Source: a virus. Taken from it: DNA of 48,270 nt. Positions 1 through 7,713 of this stretch are shown here, in pieces. The position numbers were made by a program, and so were the translations under genes. The notes under the pieces are model-generated. The model did no database searches. It had not been told where the DNA came from and saw only the letters and a program-made list of their open reading frames with translations. Location of the stretch: positions 1 to 48,270 of IMG/VR virus record IMGVR_UViG_3300008459_009695. One strand, given 5' to 3'. Positions within the stretch are counted from its first letter, which is position 1. Every line of letters begins with the position of its first letter.

Positions 1-130
1 TAAAGACAATACGGTCAGGAGCAATATCTCTCCACTGTTTGAAGGCATCTTGTAAAATTCTCTTATACAAGTCGTGGTCTTTAAATAAACGAATGTGTAA
101 ATCACTGAAATGAACTATTTTTTTAATCAT
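1..130 (-). CDS. SbcD/gp47-like recombination nuclease subunit, N-terminus only
   Basis: The gene starts with ATG at 128-130 and runs off the left edge, so only about 43 residues are visible. They read as a beta strand followed by the metallophosphoesterase motif FSDLHIR (residues 8-14), then a helix and a strand ending in DRIVF. This is the usual start of SbcD, Mre11 and T4 gp47 nucleases, where the Asp and His of DLH bind the catalytic metals. Such proteins pair with an SbcC/gp46-type ATPase to process double-strand ends during recombination-dependent replication. The start overlaps the stop of the preceding gene (ATGA), which suggests translational coupling. Other calcineurin-like phosphoesterases share this motif, so the exact member is inferred from context. 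Confidence 0.72.
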   Translation of the reverse strand, partial: MIKKIVHFSDLHIRLFKDHDLYKRILQDAFKQWRDIAPDRIVF

Positions 131-360
131 AAGTCAAGTTTAGGCGAATCTTGAGTGAAAGGATTCAATTCATCGTTGATGTGTCCGCATTTTAAACAAG
201 CGTAAGTTGGGAATGGTACAATAGTATCATTTGGTGAACCTGTCATAAGTTTTGGTACCAATTTTAAGTAAGTAACTTCTTTGAATTGGTCAAATTCACA
301 AGCGTCACACTTAACAAAACTCATCTCTCTAAGATTGATTCTTGGTTTTTCTAATTCCAT
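127..360 (-). CDS. Small zinc-ribbon protein (77 aa)
   Basis: This 77-residue protein has two CxxC pairs, CDAC at about residues 18-21 and CLKC at about 55-58. The spacing is typical of a zinc ribbon that binds one metal ion. The segment between them is strand-rich and there is no other recognisable domain. It sits between the gp47/SbcD-like gene, whose start overlaps its stop by four bases, and a 27-codon membrane ORF that ends one base upstream of its ATG. Its position in a replication and recombination operon suggests a nucleic-acid or protein-interaction role, but the specific function is unknown. Confidence 0.75.
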   Translation of the reverse strand: MELEKPRINLREMSFVKCDACEFDQFKEVTYLKLVPKLMTGSPNDTIVPFPTYACLKCGHINDELNPFTQDSPKLDL

Positions 361-444
361 TTATTTGTCGTTTTTAATAGTTTTAATGATATCATAAGCA
401 ACGTATAATGATATCGTAATTGAGATAATTCCTGATATAATCAT
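361..444 (-). CDS. Predicted 27-residue single-pass membrane microprotein
   Basis: A 27-codon reading frame starts with ATG at 442-444 and ends with TAA at 361-363, filling the gap between two genes exactly. The product begins with a hydrophobic stretch of about 20 residues (MIISGIISITISLYVAYDII) and ends in a short charged tail rich in Lys and Asp. This fits one membrane helix with a cytoplasmic tail. Its stop lies directly against the next ATG and its start is two bases from the previous stop. That tight packing argues it is translated. No family is recognised, and it could still be a chance frame. Confidence 0.5.
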   Translation of the reverse strand: MIISGIISITISLYVAYDIIKTIKNDK

Positions 445-445
445 G

Positions 446-643
446 TTAGTCTTGGATATACATTATTGTTTGTGAAATTGGTACACGTAAGATTGGTTTA
501 GATTTTTCACCATCTTTCTTCATTACTTCATAGTATCCATCTCTAACTTGTACTGTTGGTACGTCAGTATAGGACTCTTGACTAAAGTCACCCATATCTA
601 CGGTAACTTCTTTTTCGGTTGTGTAAAATGTTAATTTAATCAT
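446..643 (-). CDS. Hypothetical protein (65 aa)
   Basis: This 65-residue acidic protein is predicted to be mostly beta strand and has no cysteines or membrane segment. It reads as a compact small domain, but I do not recognise the family. The ATG at 641-643 follows an A/T-rich leader without a Shine-Dalgarno sequence, as for most genes here. It lies in the same direction as the nuclease upstream and the zinc-ribbon gene downstream, so it is probably in the same early operon. Confidence 0.65.
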   Translation of the reverse strand: MIKLTFYTTEKEVTVDMGDFSQESYTDVPTVQVRDGYYEVMKKDGEKSKPILRVPISQTIMYIQD

Positions 644-675
644 AATTTAAAATATATTACTTTTTTGGTTAATTG

Positions 676-1530
676 TCAATTTAAATAATCTTTCATATTC
701 ATATTAAGAACGGTATCAATCACATCTTGTGGTACACGGTACTCTTCAAATTCTGAATCTTCACGCAATAATACGACAATACATCCATATAACCTAATCT
801 TTTCATATTTTGTCCCTTCCAACATTTTAAGTAATAATTTACCATAAAGTGGTAACTGAACATAATAGTGACCTAAAGCAGTGTTTGGGTATTTCTCAAA
901 TGGGTTAAACATTGGTTTTGTGAAGTTATTAGCTTGGAAGTTTTTTGGTTTGTTTGTTTTCCAGTCAGTAATTAACAATCCAAATTCATCACCTTTTTTA
1001 TTAATCACTAACCAAATTTTATCAGGTTGTCCTGTGTATCCAAGTTCAGGATGGCCCAATACCATTTCAGTATCCAATAACACAACATCCCTACCTTCCA
1101 TAAGTTTAAGGTATTTTGACCCGGCAGATATCATACTATCACCTTTCAAAATCTGAGTGAAGTCACAATCAAATACAGGTTGTCTTACTTCTTTGTAATT
1201 ACCATGTTTTTCAATTAACTTTTTTTCCAAGATATAGTGAACCCGGCTACCCATATTTGTAGAATAATCACCAGCCGCAGCCCATTCTTCAATAAGTTGT
1301 TGTTTAACAAGAGGGTCACCTTTTGATTTCTTTTCCGCAGCTTCGTCAGTTGGGAACTCAGGGTAGAACTTTTTTAGTACTTTTGAGACCGATGGGAATG
1401 TGTTTTTAACTTCACCATCCAAATCTTTCATATAATAAGTGTGAGTGTCTTCAATAAACGATAACTCTATCTCTTTTCTTTTATTTTCTAAAATCTCTCT
1501 AATTTCAAGAGCAACATTTTTTAAATCCAT
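676..1530 (-). CDS. PD-(D/E)XK nuclease, Cas4/RecB-like exonuclease
   Basis: The 284-residue protein carries the ordered motifs of the RecB/Cas4 branch of PD-(D/E)XK nucleases. These are GSRVH with His98, Glu155 in a strand before GxPxxGYTGQPD ending at Asp170, then ITDWK with Asp189 and Lys191, and the QLPLY motif (Gln225 to Tyr229). Together these form the metal-binding active site and the helix typical of the family. I see no four-cysteine iron-sulfur cluster, so it is not a canonical Cas4. In phages such nucleases act in recombination or DNA-end processing. Its ATG is one base from the primase stop, so the two are likely co-translated. No CRISPR genes are nearby. Confidence 0.82.
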   Translation of the reverse strand: MDLKNVALEIREILENKRKEIELSFIEDTHTYYMKDLDGEVKNTFPSVSKVLKKFYPEFPTDEAAEKKSKGDPLVKQQLIEEWAAAGDYSTNMGSRVHYILEKKLIEKHGNYKEVRQPVFDCDFTQILKGDSMISAGSKYLKLMEGRDVVLLDTEMVLGHPELGYTGQPDKIWLVINKKGDEFGLLITDWKTNKPKNFQANNFTKPMFNPFEKYPNTALGHYYVQLPLYGKLLLKMLEGTKYEKIRLYGCIVVLLREDSEFEEYRVPQDVIDTVLNMNMKDYLN

Positions 1531-1531
1531 T

Positions 1532-2434
1532 TTAATATTTCATTTCATAATAATAATCATCAATCTTACCTCGTAACTCGGCAACATCTGAATCTTTTGG
1601 TAGTTTTAAAACTTTAACCCTACCTCGTAACTTTCCACCATTTAACTGATTGTATAACTTTTGTGCGTCTTTCCAAGCGTCAGCATCCAAACAAATAATC
1701 ACATCGGACTTAGCGTTATCATAGATTGTCTCAAATAACTTTTCACTTAATACCTTACCCAAAAGTATTACTGGATTTGGAACAAAGAATCCATCAAAAA
1801 CACCTTCACATAGATAAATTGGTTTTTCCCAATCAATTAACCTTTCGTTAAATATAATAACCTCCTTTGGAGCTTCAGGGTTTTTATATTTGTTTTTAGT
1901 TTTAAACCAAGCTCGTGATACAAAATAGTTTAACTCACCTTCTTTATCATATGATGGAACAATAACCCTTCCCATATATTCCCCATCACAAGCAAAACCA
2001 ATATTATATTTTTCAATCATTTGGTCAGTTATTCCTCGTGACTTTATATACTTTAAAGCCTCTTTATGTGGGATGTGTAAAGGGTTAATATCTTTAAATG
2101 ATGTAAACTCCTTTGGTAATTTAAGTTTTGGTAAAACCTTATCTTTAATCTTTTGTTCTTCAGGTTTAAATAAATCATAGATTTTTCTTTGTCTTTTTGT
2201 TCCAAAGATATCAATTAATTTGCCTAATACCCCGTGGGTACCATTTGTCTCCGAACATGCCCAACATTTATAAACGTGTTCATTAATATTGATTTCTAAG
2301 TTACCTTTATTTTTCCCATCATCACAATAAGGACAATTAAATGAAATTTGACCTTTTGAGGAATAGAAATGTTTTTCTTTCCCAAAAAGGTCTCTCATCA
2401 TATCCACTAATACTTCATTTTCATCCATACACAT
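1532..2434 (-). CDS. DnaG-type DNA primase (T4 gp61-like role)
   Basis: This 300-residue protein makes RNA primers for lagging-strand synthesis. It starts with a zinc-binding domain (Cys34, Cys37, Cys57, Cys60 in CPYC and CWAC). A central region is followed by a TOPRIM domain with the catalytic Glu in LCEGVFDGFF (around residue 210) and the metal-binding DAD at 250-252. It is about half the length of bacterial DnaG and lacks the C-terminal helicase-binding domain, as is common in phage primases. It would work with the helicase at 45513-46883. Two ATGs (residues 1 and 3) are possible starts; a promoter-like sequence abutting the first favours neither clearly. Confidence 0.88.
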   Translation of the reverse strand: MCMDENEVLVDMMRDLFGKEKHFYSSKGQISFNCPYCDDGKNKGNLEININEHVYKCWACSETNGTHGVLGKLIDIFGTKRQRKIYDLFKPEEQKIKDKVLPKLKLPKEFTSFKDINPLHIPHKEALKYIKSRGITDQMIEKYNIGFACDGEYMGRVIVPSYDKEGELNYFVSRAWFKTKNKYKNPEAPKEVIIFNERLIDWEKPIYLCEGVFDGFFVPNPVILLGKVLSEKLFETIYDNAKSDVIICLDADAWKDAQKLYNQLNGGKLRGRVKVLKLPKDSDVAELRGKIDDYYYEMKY

Positions 2435-2465
2435 AAAATATAGTAAAAAAGTTATTTAAATCAAA
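2435..2465 (-). promoter_or_regulatory. Possible Bacteroidota-type promoter for the primase operon
   Basis: On the minus strand, TTTG (2462-2465) and TATATTTT (2435-2442) are separated by 19 bases. This is close to the Bacteroidota primary-sigma consensus TTTG-N19/21-TAnnTTTG, with one mismatch in the second box. The second box touches the first ATG of the primase, so initiation would give a nearly leaderless message starting near the second ATG. The 72-base gap 2435-2506 is the only divergent intergenic region in the window, so a promoter in it is expected. A/T-rich sequence makes chance matches likely. Confidence 0.3.
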
Positions 2466-2490
2466 CTACACAAACTTTTTGTTACTTCTA

Positions 2491-2498
2491 TATTTATT
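2491..2498 (+). promoter_or_regulatory. TATTTATT box upstream of the plus-strand fibre unit
   Basis: The box TATTTATT lies eight bases before the ATG at 2507. The same or a one-base-different box occurs shortly upstream of five minus-strand genes that begin after a gap (at 11913-11920, 14334-14341, 38715-38722, 41068-41075 and 42021-42028). It could be part of a late promoter or an A/T-rich translation-initiation element. The function is inferred from recurrence only. Confidence 0.3.
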
Positions 2499-2506
2499 TA
2501 AAAGTT

Positions 2507-2731
2507 ATGGCAGTTCAAGTTACGGTTAATAATATAACGGGGTCAACTCCTTATGATGTATATCTTTGTGACACTTCACAAACAACTTGCATTTATATTA
2601 ATCAAATTACCGATTCTGAATTACCATATAATTTTATAATACCACAACCATTTGACACTCAAAGTAATTATATTATTAAATTAATTGATGCCTACGGTTG
2701 TGTAATAACAAGTAATTTTAGTATAAGTTAA
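2507..2731 (+). CDS. Stand-alone fibre N-terminal module (ITG/VCD module)
   Basis: The 74-residue protein matches the first 75-77 residues of two minus-strand fibre proteins in this window (11953-14328 and 22416-23471). Shared landmarks are an N-terminal strand, ITGxxPY, a (V/L)CD motif followed by two cysteines' worth of spacing, a Pro-rich middle, and a closing strand with GC. In those proteins the module is fused to Thr/Pro linkers; here it ends at a stop that overlaps the ATG of the 1442-residue fibre (TAATG). It is probably a small tail-fibre subunit or an attachment domain produced with that fibre. No database family name is known to me. Confidence 0.7.
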   Translation: MAVQVTVNNITGSTPYDVYLCDTSQTTCIYINQITDSELPYNFIIPQPFDTQSNYIIKLIDAYGCVITSNFSIS

Positions 2732-5700
2732 TGTCATTACTACCAGGATATTATCAAGTCGCGAGATGTTGCGCATCTCCTGAGTTTTCAGAGAAGTATC
2801 AAATATATCTTACCTCAACTGCGTATGACGTAAACCCACCATCAAATGTTTATCAAGTAGGTGGAGTTTACGCAGTAGTATCTTCTTTATACCCAACCCC
2901 AAATTATGATTGTATAAAAATACTTGCAGGTCCTCAGTCAACTCCTTACGCAGATTTAACAATTGCAACTAGTCCACAATTTTATAGTACAGGAGCGTTT
3001 AGTTCTTGTGGAGCGTGTAAAGCAATAAATGCATGTCCTCCAGGTGTGAGTCCAAGTAGCACTCCAACAAACACTCCAACACCAACTAAAACTAAGACTC
3101 CTACACCAACTAAGACTCCTACACCAACAAAAACTAAGACTCCTACACCAACTAAAACTAAGACTCCTACACCAACTAAAACACCAACAATAACTCCTAC
3201 ACCATCAACAAGTCCTCCACCAGGTTATGTCGATTGTACAATATATTTAATAGATGCAAGTGCAGATAGGATTGCAACAATCAATCCAAGTGCAAATACA
3301 TATTCTCTTTTAGGAACTCTTAACCCTTCCTTAGGTTCAAATGACATTGCAGTCACCACAAGTTATATTTATACCTCAAATTTAGGAAACGTAATATATC
3401 GATATAATAAATCAACTCTCCAATTAATTAATACAATATCAACAACTATTACTCTTGGTAAGGGTTTGGCAAGTGTAAGTGAAAATGTATTAATATGTAA
3501 TTCAAGTAACTCAATTTACTCATTAAACGTAAGTACCTCAACCGCAACTAATACATTATTATTTTCACTACCTGCGGGTTATTCTATAACTGGTGATTTA
3601 ATCAAAACATCGTCAAACACATATATAATGTCTGTGACGAGTAATACCGGAATTAAGTATTTAAATGAGTATAATAGTTCAGGAGTCATACAAAATTCGA
3701 TAAACCTAACAAACTTAGGGTTAACTCAGGTTGAAGGTATTGCAACTCAAGGTAATAATGTTTATTTAGTAAATGGTTATTCTGTTTATCGATTAACATA
3801 CAGTGGTACAGCTTGGGTAGTAACATTCCAATTTGATTTGGTGGCTGGACAAAATATTTCAGGGGCAGATTCGTCAAGTCCTTCTTGTAATACTGTAACT
3901 TTACAAGATTTAATAGATAACCCTGTCTCACCAGCTCCCGCACCAACTCAAAGTCCCACATCAACACCAACACCCACATCTGTAAATAAAAATGCATATT
4001 ATATTCTACAAGAATGTTGTTCAGGTACTAACTATCAAGTAACAAATATTAATTGGGTTGGTCAGGGAACTATACCTCAAGTTGGGGTTACGGTCCATAT
4101 GTCAATTAAGAATTTATCTCTTGGGACAGAGATTACTAGTTGTTTTGTAATTACATCAATATCAACGGTATTCAATGGTACTTTACAATTATACGGACCT
4201 CCAACTGTATCGTCAACAACGATTACAAAATATGGTACAAATGATTGCGCCAACTGTTTATCGTCAGAAGGTATCACTTGTCCATCTCCAACCCCAACTC
4301 CAACAGTAACAAAAACACCAACTTTAACACCAACAAAAACACCTACAAAAACCCCAACAAAAACACCTACAAAAACCCCAACAGTAACTCCATCGTCAGG
4401 AACTGACTCTTGTCCAATATATGTAAACTTTTTAAATAGTATCTATCAAAACAATCCGGTAACAAACACAACCTCACTTATTGGTCAATTATACGGAGGT
4501 TCTCCATCCGGAGCAGATATCGCAATTTCACAAAATTATATATTTGTAGTATTCAACTTTATAATTTCATGGTACGATAGACAAACATTACAGTTTGTTA
4601 GTTCCCGTACAATGTCTTATAATGGTTCACAACTAGTACTAGGTGCAGGACTTGACGCCATAGATGATAGTACAGTTATATCTAATTCAGATGATATAAT
4701 TTACGAAATAGATTTATCCTCAAATCCTGCGATTTTAACACCTATATTTACATTAGGAGATGGAAGTGGGGTTCCAGTTGAGTTGAATGGTGACATTTTA
4801 AAATTATCAAACGGTAAATATCTCACTTCTGAGATTGAAAACTTTGGGAACGGTCCCGCATATATTAGACAATATAGTCAGGAAGGTGATTTAGAAGTTC
4901 AAATAAATGTTAGCGATTTAGGGTATAATAATATATACGGTATAGGAATTAAAGGTGGTAATTTTTACTTATATGATGGTGGAGCCGAAGGTACGGTATT
5001 ACAATTAACATATTATTCAGGTACTTGGTCAATAACACCCGTAGGTTCAACAGGAATTAGAAATGCCGGTGCGGCATCGTTAATTAGCTGTAACACACTT
5101 TCATTATCAGATGTTCAAAATAATCCAACCCCACCACCAGCACCTGTGCCCGCATCCCCAACACCAACATCTACCCCAACTCAAACTAAGACACCAACAC
5201 CGACAAGAACTTCAGGATTAGTGGGACCAACACCAACTTCAACACCGACAAGAACAGTAACACCAACTAAAACCAAAACCCCTACACCAACTAAAACACC
5301 AACTATAACTCCAACAGATACTCCATTTCCAATAAAATCATCACCAACACCTACAAAAACAGTAACACCGACCAAATCACCTGTGTGTATATCTCCTGAA
5401 ATATATAATGTAGTATTACACACTCCACCAAGCGCGTTTTTTATATTTTGGTCAGGTACAGGAGTTAATTGTTCATCTGTAACAGTTTACTATTCATTTG
5501 ACGGAATTAGTTACACACCTAGCACTGTTGGGTGTAGTTCTCCGGCAGCCGTTAATATGGCAGGATATGTTACAGGTCCGGTATATGTATATACTGAAGC
5601 AACATGTAGTAGTGGTGGTTCATCATCACCATCGAAAGAATACATAACTACACCAATTTCTGTTACTCCAAGTATAACACCTTCAATTACACCGACAAAT

Positions 5701-7059
5701 ACCCCACCTAGGTCCGCAACACCAACAGTTACTCCAACATCAACAGTTACTCCAACATCAACAGTTACTCCAACATCACAAAGTCCAACAGTTACCGCAT
5801 CAAATACACCAACACCAACACCAACAAAAACAGTAATTAATTTTAAATCACCAACACCAACACCAACTAACACATCAACACCAACCGTAACACCAACAGT
5901 AACTCCAACAACATATACAATTTGCCCTCAAGAGGTGTACACATTATACACTAATGACCCATTATATACACAATATGACGGAGTATATTTACAATATGGT
6001 GAGTATAATAGTGAAGCTTATTTTTGGAATCCATCTAATGAATATTTCATATATTATAATTCAGGAACAACAAGATGGTGTCTATCAACAAATTTAGGCG
6101 AATCATGTGTACTTGAAGGTAAGAGTCCTTGTTACAGTATTTGTCCTGATTTGTGTGATGATATACTTTACACAGGATATATAACACCTACTCCTTCTCC
6201 TTCAGATAACACATGTTCAGATTTTTATTTTGAAGCATTATTTGATTGTACAATTAATGAGTCATCCTACCCAGGATTAACTCCAAGCAATACTGTAACA
6301 TCAACTCCAACTCCAACTAAAACACCTACAGTCACACCAACACAGTATTGTTATGGCAAGTCAGTTGATGTGTCAGCAACAACTTTCACAATTTCAGTAT
6401 CTCCAACTCCAACTCCAACCCCCACAACAAGCCCTATACCTTATAATGTTGCAGTTTCAGGAACAGTAACTTATAACTCTTTTGAACAATACCTATTATG
6501 CCCAATATCTAAAAAATTAATAGATTGTAATTCAGACCAAGTATTTTATGTTACCGGTTCATTAGGTGACCTACCAATAGGTGGTGTTATCTCAGTGTTT
6601 ATAAATAACATAAGTTATTGTGTAACATATTCAGATATTGTTAGCACAGCCCCAACTCACACATTAACTTCGGTAGAATCAGGAGATTTATTAAATTGTG
6701 TTTTCTGCACACCTGGAGTTAGTCCTCAAGTAACACCATCAAATACTGTTACTCCTACCCCAACTACATCACCAACACCAACACCATCATCACAAGTATA
6801 CACATACATATACAGAGTTTGTAGAAGTTACCCATTAAGTCCTATTATTGTTATACAATCTCAACCTGTATTGAATGTTAGTTTAGGTCAAGGATTTACA
6901 TCTCAACCAACTTCACCATCATTAGGTAAAAAGGTAACATATATAAATGTAATACCAGGTTGGAACCCGTCGTATCCTGCAGACATTGTATACACAGGAA
7001 ATTACTTTGGTGTTGCTTCAAATATTTCAGACACACCGAATTGTCCTCCATCAGTCTAA
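2731..7059 (+). CDS. Giant mosaic tail fibre/adhesin with Thr-Pro linkers (1442 aa)
   Basis: This protein is a string of folded modules joined by Thr/Pro/Lys linkers of the PTPTKTKTP type. By position: a Cys-rich module (1-105, YQVARCC), linker, propeller-like module (about 168-400), a second Cys-rich module (about 420-512, YILQECC), linker, second propeller-like module (about 560-800), long linker, an Ig/FN3-like domain (about 888-975), linker, a further Cys-containing module (about 1063-1155), and two more C-terminal modules. The two propeller-like modules are clearly homologous to each other, sharing GDxxK and LTYxxxxW patterns. It is very probably a host-recognition fibre. It is one of only two plus-strand genes, ends at a terminator facing the resolvase, and has no signal peptide. 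Confidence 0.8.
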   Translation: MSLLPGYYQVARCCASPEFSEKYQIYLTSTAYDVNPPSNVYQVGGVYAVVSSLYPTPNYDCIKILAGPQSTPYADLTIATSPQFYSTGAFSSCGACKAINACPPGVSPSSTPTNTPTPTKTKTPTPTKTPTPTKTKTPTPTKTKTPTPTKTPTITPTPSTSPPPGYVDCTIYLIDASADRIATINPSANTYSLLGTLNPSLGSNDIAVTTSYIYTSNLGNVIYRYNKSTLQLINTISTTITLGKGLASVSENVLICNSSNSIYSLNVSTSTATNTLLFSLPAGYSITGDLIKTSSNTYIMSVTSNTGIKYLNEYNSSGVIQNSINLTNLGLTQVEGIATQGNNVYLVNGYSVYRLTYSGTAWVVTFQFDLVAGQNISGADSSSPSCNTVTLQDLIDNPVSPAPAPTQSPTSTPTPTSVNKNAYYILQECCSGTNYQVTNINWVGQGTIPQVGVTVHMSIKNLSLGTEITSCFVITSISTVFNGTLQLYGPPTVSSTTITKYGTNDCANCLSSEGITCPSPTPTPTVTKTPTLTPTKTPTKTPTKTPTKTPTVTPSSGTDSCPIYVNFLNSIYQNNPVTNTTSLIGQLYGGSPSGADIAISQNYIFVVFNFIISWYDRQTLQFVSSRTMSYNGSQLVLGAGLDAIDDSTVISNSDDIIYEIDLSSNPAILTPIFTLGDGSGVPVELNGDILKLSNGKYLTSEIENFGNGPAYIRQYSQEGDLEVQINVSDLGYNNIYGIGIKGGNFYLYDGGAEGTVLQLTYYSGTWSITPVGSTGIRNAGAASLISCNTLSLSDVQNNPTPPPAPVPASPTPTSTPTQTKTPTPTRTSGLVGPTPTSTPTRTVTPTKTKTPTPTKTPTITPTDTPFPIKSSPTPTKTVTPTKSPVCISPEIYNVVLHTPPSAFFIFWSGTGVNCSSVTVYYSFDGISYTPSTVGCSSPAAVNMAGYVTGPVYVYTEATCSSGGSSSPSKEYITTPISVTPSITPSITPTNTPPRSATPTVTPTSTVTPTSTVTPTSQSPTVTASNTPTPTPTKTVINFKSPTPTPTNTSTPTVTPTVTPTTYTICPQEVYTLYTNDPLYTQYDGVYLQYGEYNSEAYFWNPSNEYFIYYNSGTTRWCLSTNLGESCVLEGKSPCYSICPDLCDDILYTGYITPTPSPSDNTCSDFYFEALFDCTINESSYPGLTPSNTVTSTPTPTKTPTVTPTQYCYGKSVDVSATTFTISVSPTPTPTPTTSPIPYNVAVSGTVTYNSFEQYLLCPISKKLIDCNSDQVFYVTGSLGDLPIGGVISVFINNISYCVTYSDIVSTAPTHTLTSVESGDLLNCVFCTPGVSPQVTPSNTVTPTPTTSPTPTPSSQVYTYIYRVCRSYPLSPIIVIQSQPVLNVSLGQGFTSQPTSPSLGKKVTYINVIPGWNPSYPADIVYTGNYFGVASNISDTPNCPPSV
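3052..3219 (+). repeat. Thr/Pro/Lys linker repeat, first in the 1442-aa fibre
   Basis: Degenerate direct repeats of ACTCCTACACCAACTAAAAC type encode alternating Pro-Thr with Lys-Thr, for example [10 protein letters not shown]. The linker separates the N-terminal Cys-rich module from the first propeller-like module. Codons vary between copies, so the amino-acid pattern rather than DNA identity seems conserved. Confidence 0.85.
4331..4378 (+). repeat. Perfect 24-bp tandem duplication in a Thr/Pro linker
   Basis: Two identical 24-base units follow each other and encode TKTPTKTP-type linker sequence between the second Cys-rich module and the second propeller-like module. Perfect identity implies recent slippage or recombination. 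Confidence 0.85.
5122..5382 (+). repeat. Long Thr/Pro linker before the Ig-like domain
   Basis: About 87 codons of Pro/Thr-rich sequence with scattered Lys, Arg and Ser. It joins the second propeller-like module to the Ig/FN3-like domain. Such sequence should be extended, flexible and a candidate for O-linked modification. Confidence 0.8.
5725..5778 (+). repeat. Perfect 18-bp tandem triplication in a Thr/Pro linker
   Basis: Three identical copies of an 18-base unit (ACAGTTACTCCAACATCA) encode TVTPTS three times inside the linker that follows the Ig-like domain (about 5656-5915). Copy number is likely to vary between genomes. Confidence 0.9.
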
Positions 7060-7080
7060 ACTAAATTTTATAAAATAAAA

Positions 7081-7101
7081 AAGGGTCCTAATTGGACCCT
7101 T
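7081..7101 (-). terminator. Intrinsic terminator between converging transcription units
   Basis: A perfect 8-bp stem AAGGGTCC/GGACCCTT with a 5-base loop lies between the stops of the converging fibre and resolvase genes. Read on the minus strand, the stem runs directly into a T-rich tract, giving a good Rho-independent terminator for the long tail operon. On the plus strand a T-rich tract also follows, but about ten bases later, so it may work in both directions with the minus strand stronger. Confidence 0.85.
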
Positions 7102-7119
7102 AACTTTCTATTATTTTTT

Positions 7120-7713
7120 TTATTTTGAATTAAAGTAACTTAAAACTACCGTATAAGCATCTGTCATATCAAAATTCTCTTTCTTTAATGTATTGTTTCT
7201 CGTGTACAACCATGTTATTTGTGGCTCACGTTTAGCAACTAATTCCCATATAACTTGTTTTTTATCAATATCTTTAGGATACCCTCCAAATAAAACAAAT
7301 TTACCTTTATCATTTTCTTTAACTAATTCAGGAAATGCATTTTTTCTTGAGTTATATGTTGAGATGAATTCAGGTACAATACCTAAAACATCATACACCT
7401 CTTTGGTTATTAATGTGTTATACCTCAATAAAGTACCTATAGTATACACATTATTAGAATTGAGTAATGGTTCTTCAATCACAACCTTAACAATACCTAA
7501 ATTCTTATATTGTTCTAATTTTAATTTAAATAAATCAGATTTTTTTAGGAGTTCTTCTATCTTATCTTCTGATTTAGGTTTAGGTTGTGGAGAAATGTGA
7601 GTTAATTCCAATAACTCTTTAGTTTGTAAATCAAAAAGTGCCCATCCTATAGTTTTAGTTGACACATCTAATCCCAAAATTTTGGGATTATTCTTAAGCT
7701 CTTTCTTTGACAT
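7120..7713 (-). CDS. RuvC-like Holliday junction resolvase
   Basis: The 197-residue protein has the RNase H-like fold signature of RuvC-type resolvases. Asp16 lies in GLDVSTKTIGWA, Glu80-Glu81 in VVIEEP at the end of a strand, and the C-terminal acidic pair Asp182 and Asp185 in FDMTDAY. These are the expected metal-binding residues. Such enzymes cut four-way junctions, and in phages they resolve branched DNA before packaging. Its ATG overlaps the stop of the 727-residue tail gene (TAATG), and it is the last gene before the terminator. This places it with late genes, as with T4 endonuclease VII, which is a different fold. Confidence 0.85.
   Translation of the reverse strand: MSKKELKNNPKILGLDVSTKTIGWALFDLQTKELLELTHISPQPKPKSEDKIEELLKKSDLFKLKLEQYKNLGIVKVVIEEPLLNSNNVYTIGTLLRYNTLITKEVYDVLGIVPEFISTYNSRKNAFPELVKENDKGKFVLFGGYPKDIDKKQVIWELVAKREPQITWLYTRNNTLKKENFDMTDAYTVVLSYFNSK

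Noticed and set aside
676-1530. Cas4 as part of a CRISPR system
   Set aside because: It lacks the four-cysteine iron-sulfur cluster and has no cas neighbours; a phage recombination nuclease fits better.
2718-2735. Programmed frameshift joining the ITG/VCD module to the 1442-residue fibre
   Set aside because: The TAATG overlap allows restart, but I see no slippery heptamer before the stop.
5181-5873. Long minus-strand frames rich in Val-Gly (VGVGV), also at 11457-11663 and 22954-23271 on the plus strand
   Set aside because: They are the antisense of Thr/Pro linker repeats; CCA/ACT codons read backwards as Gly and Val. No start context or domain.
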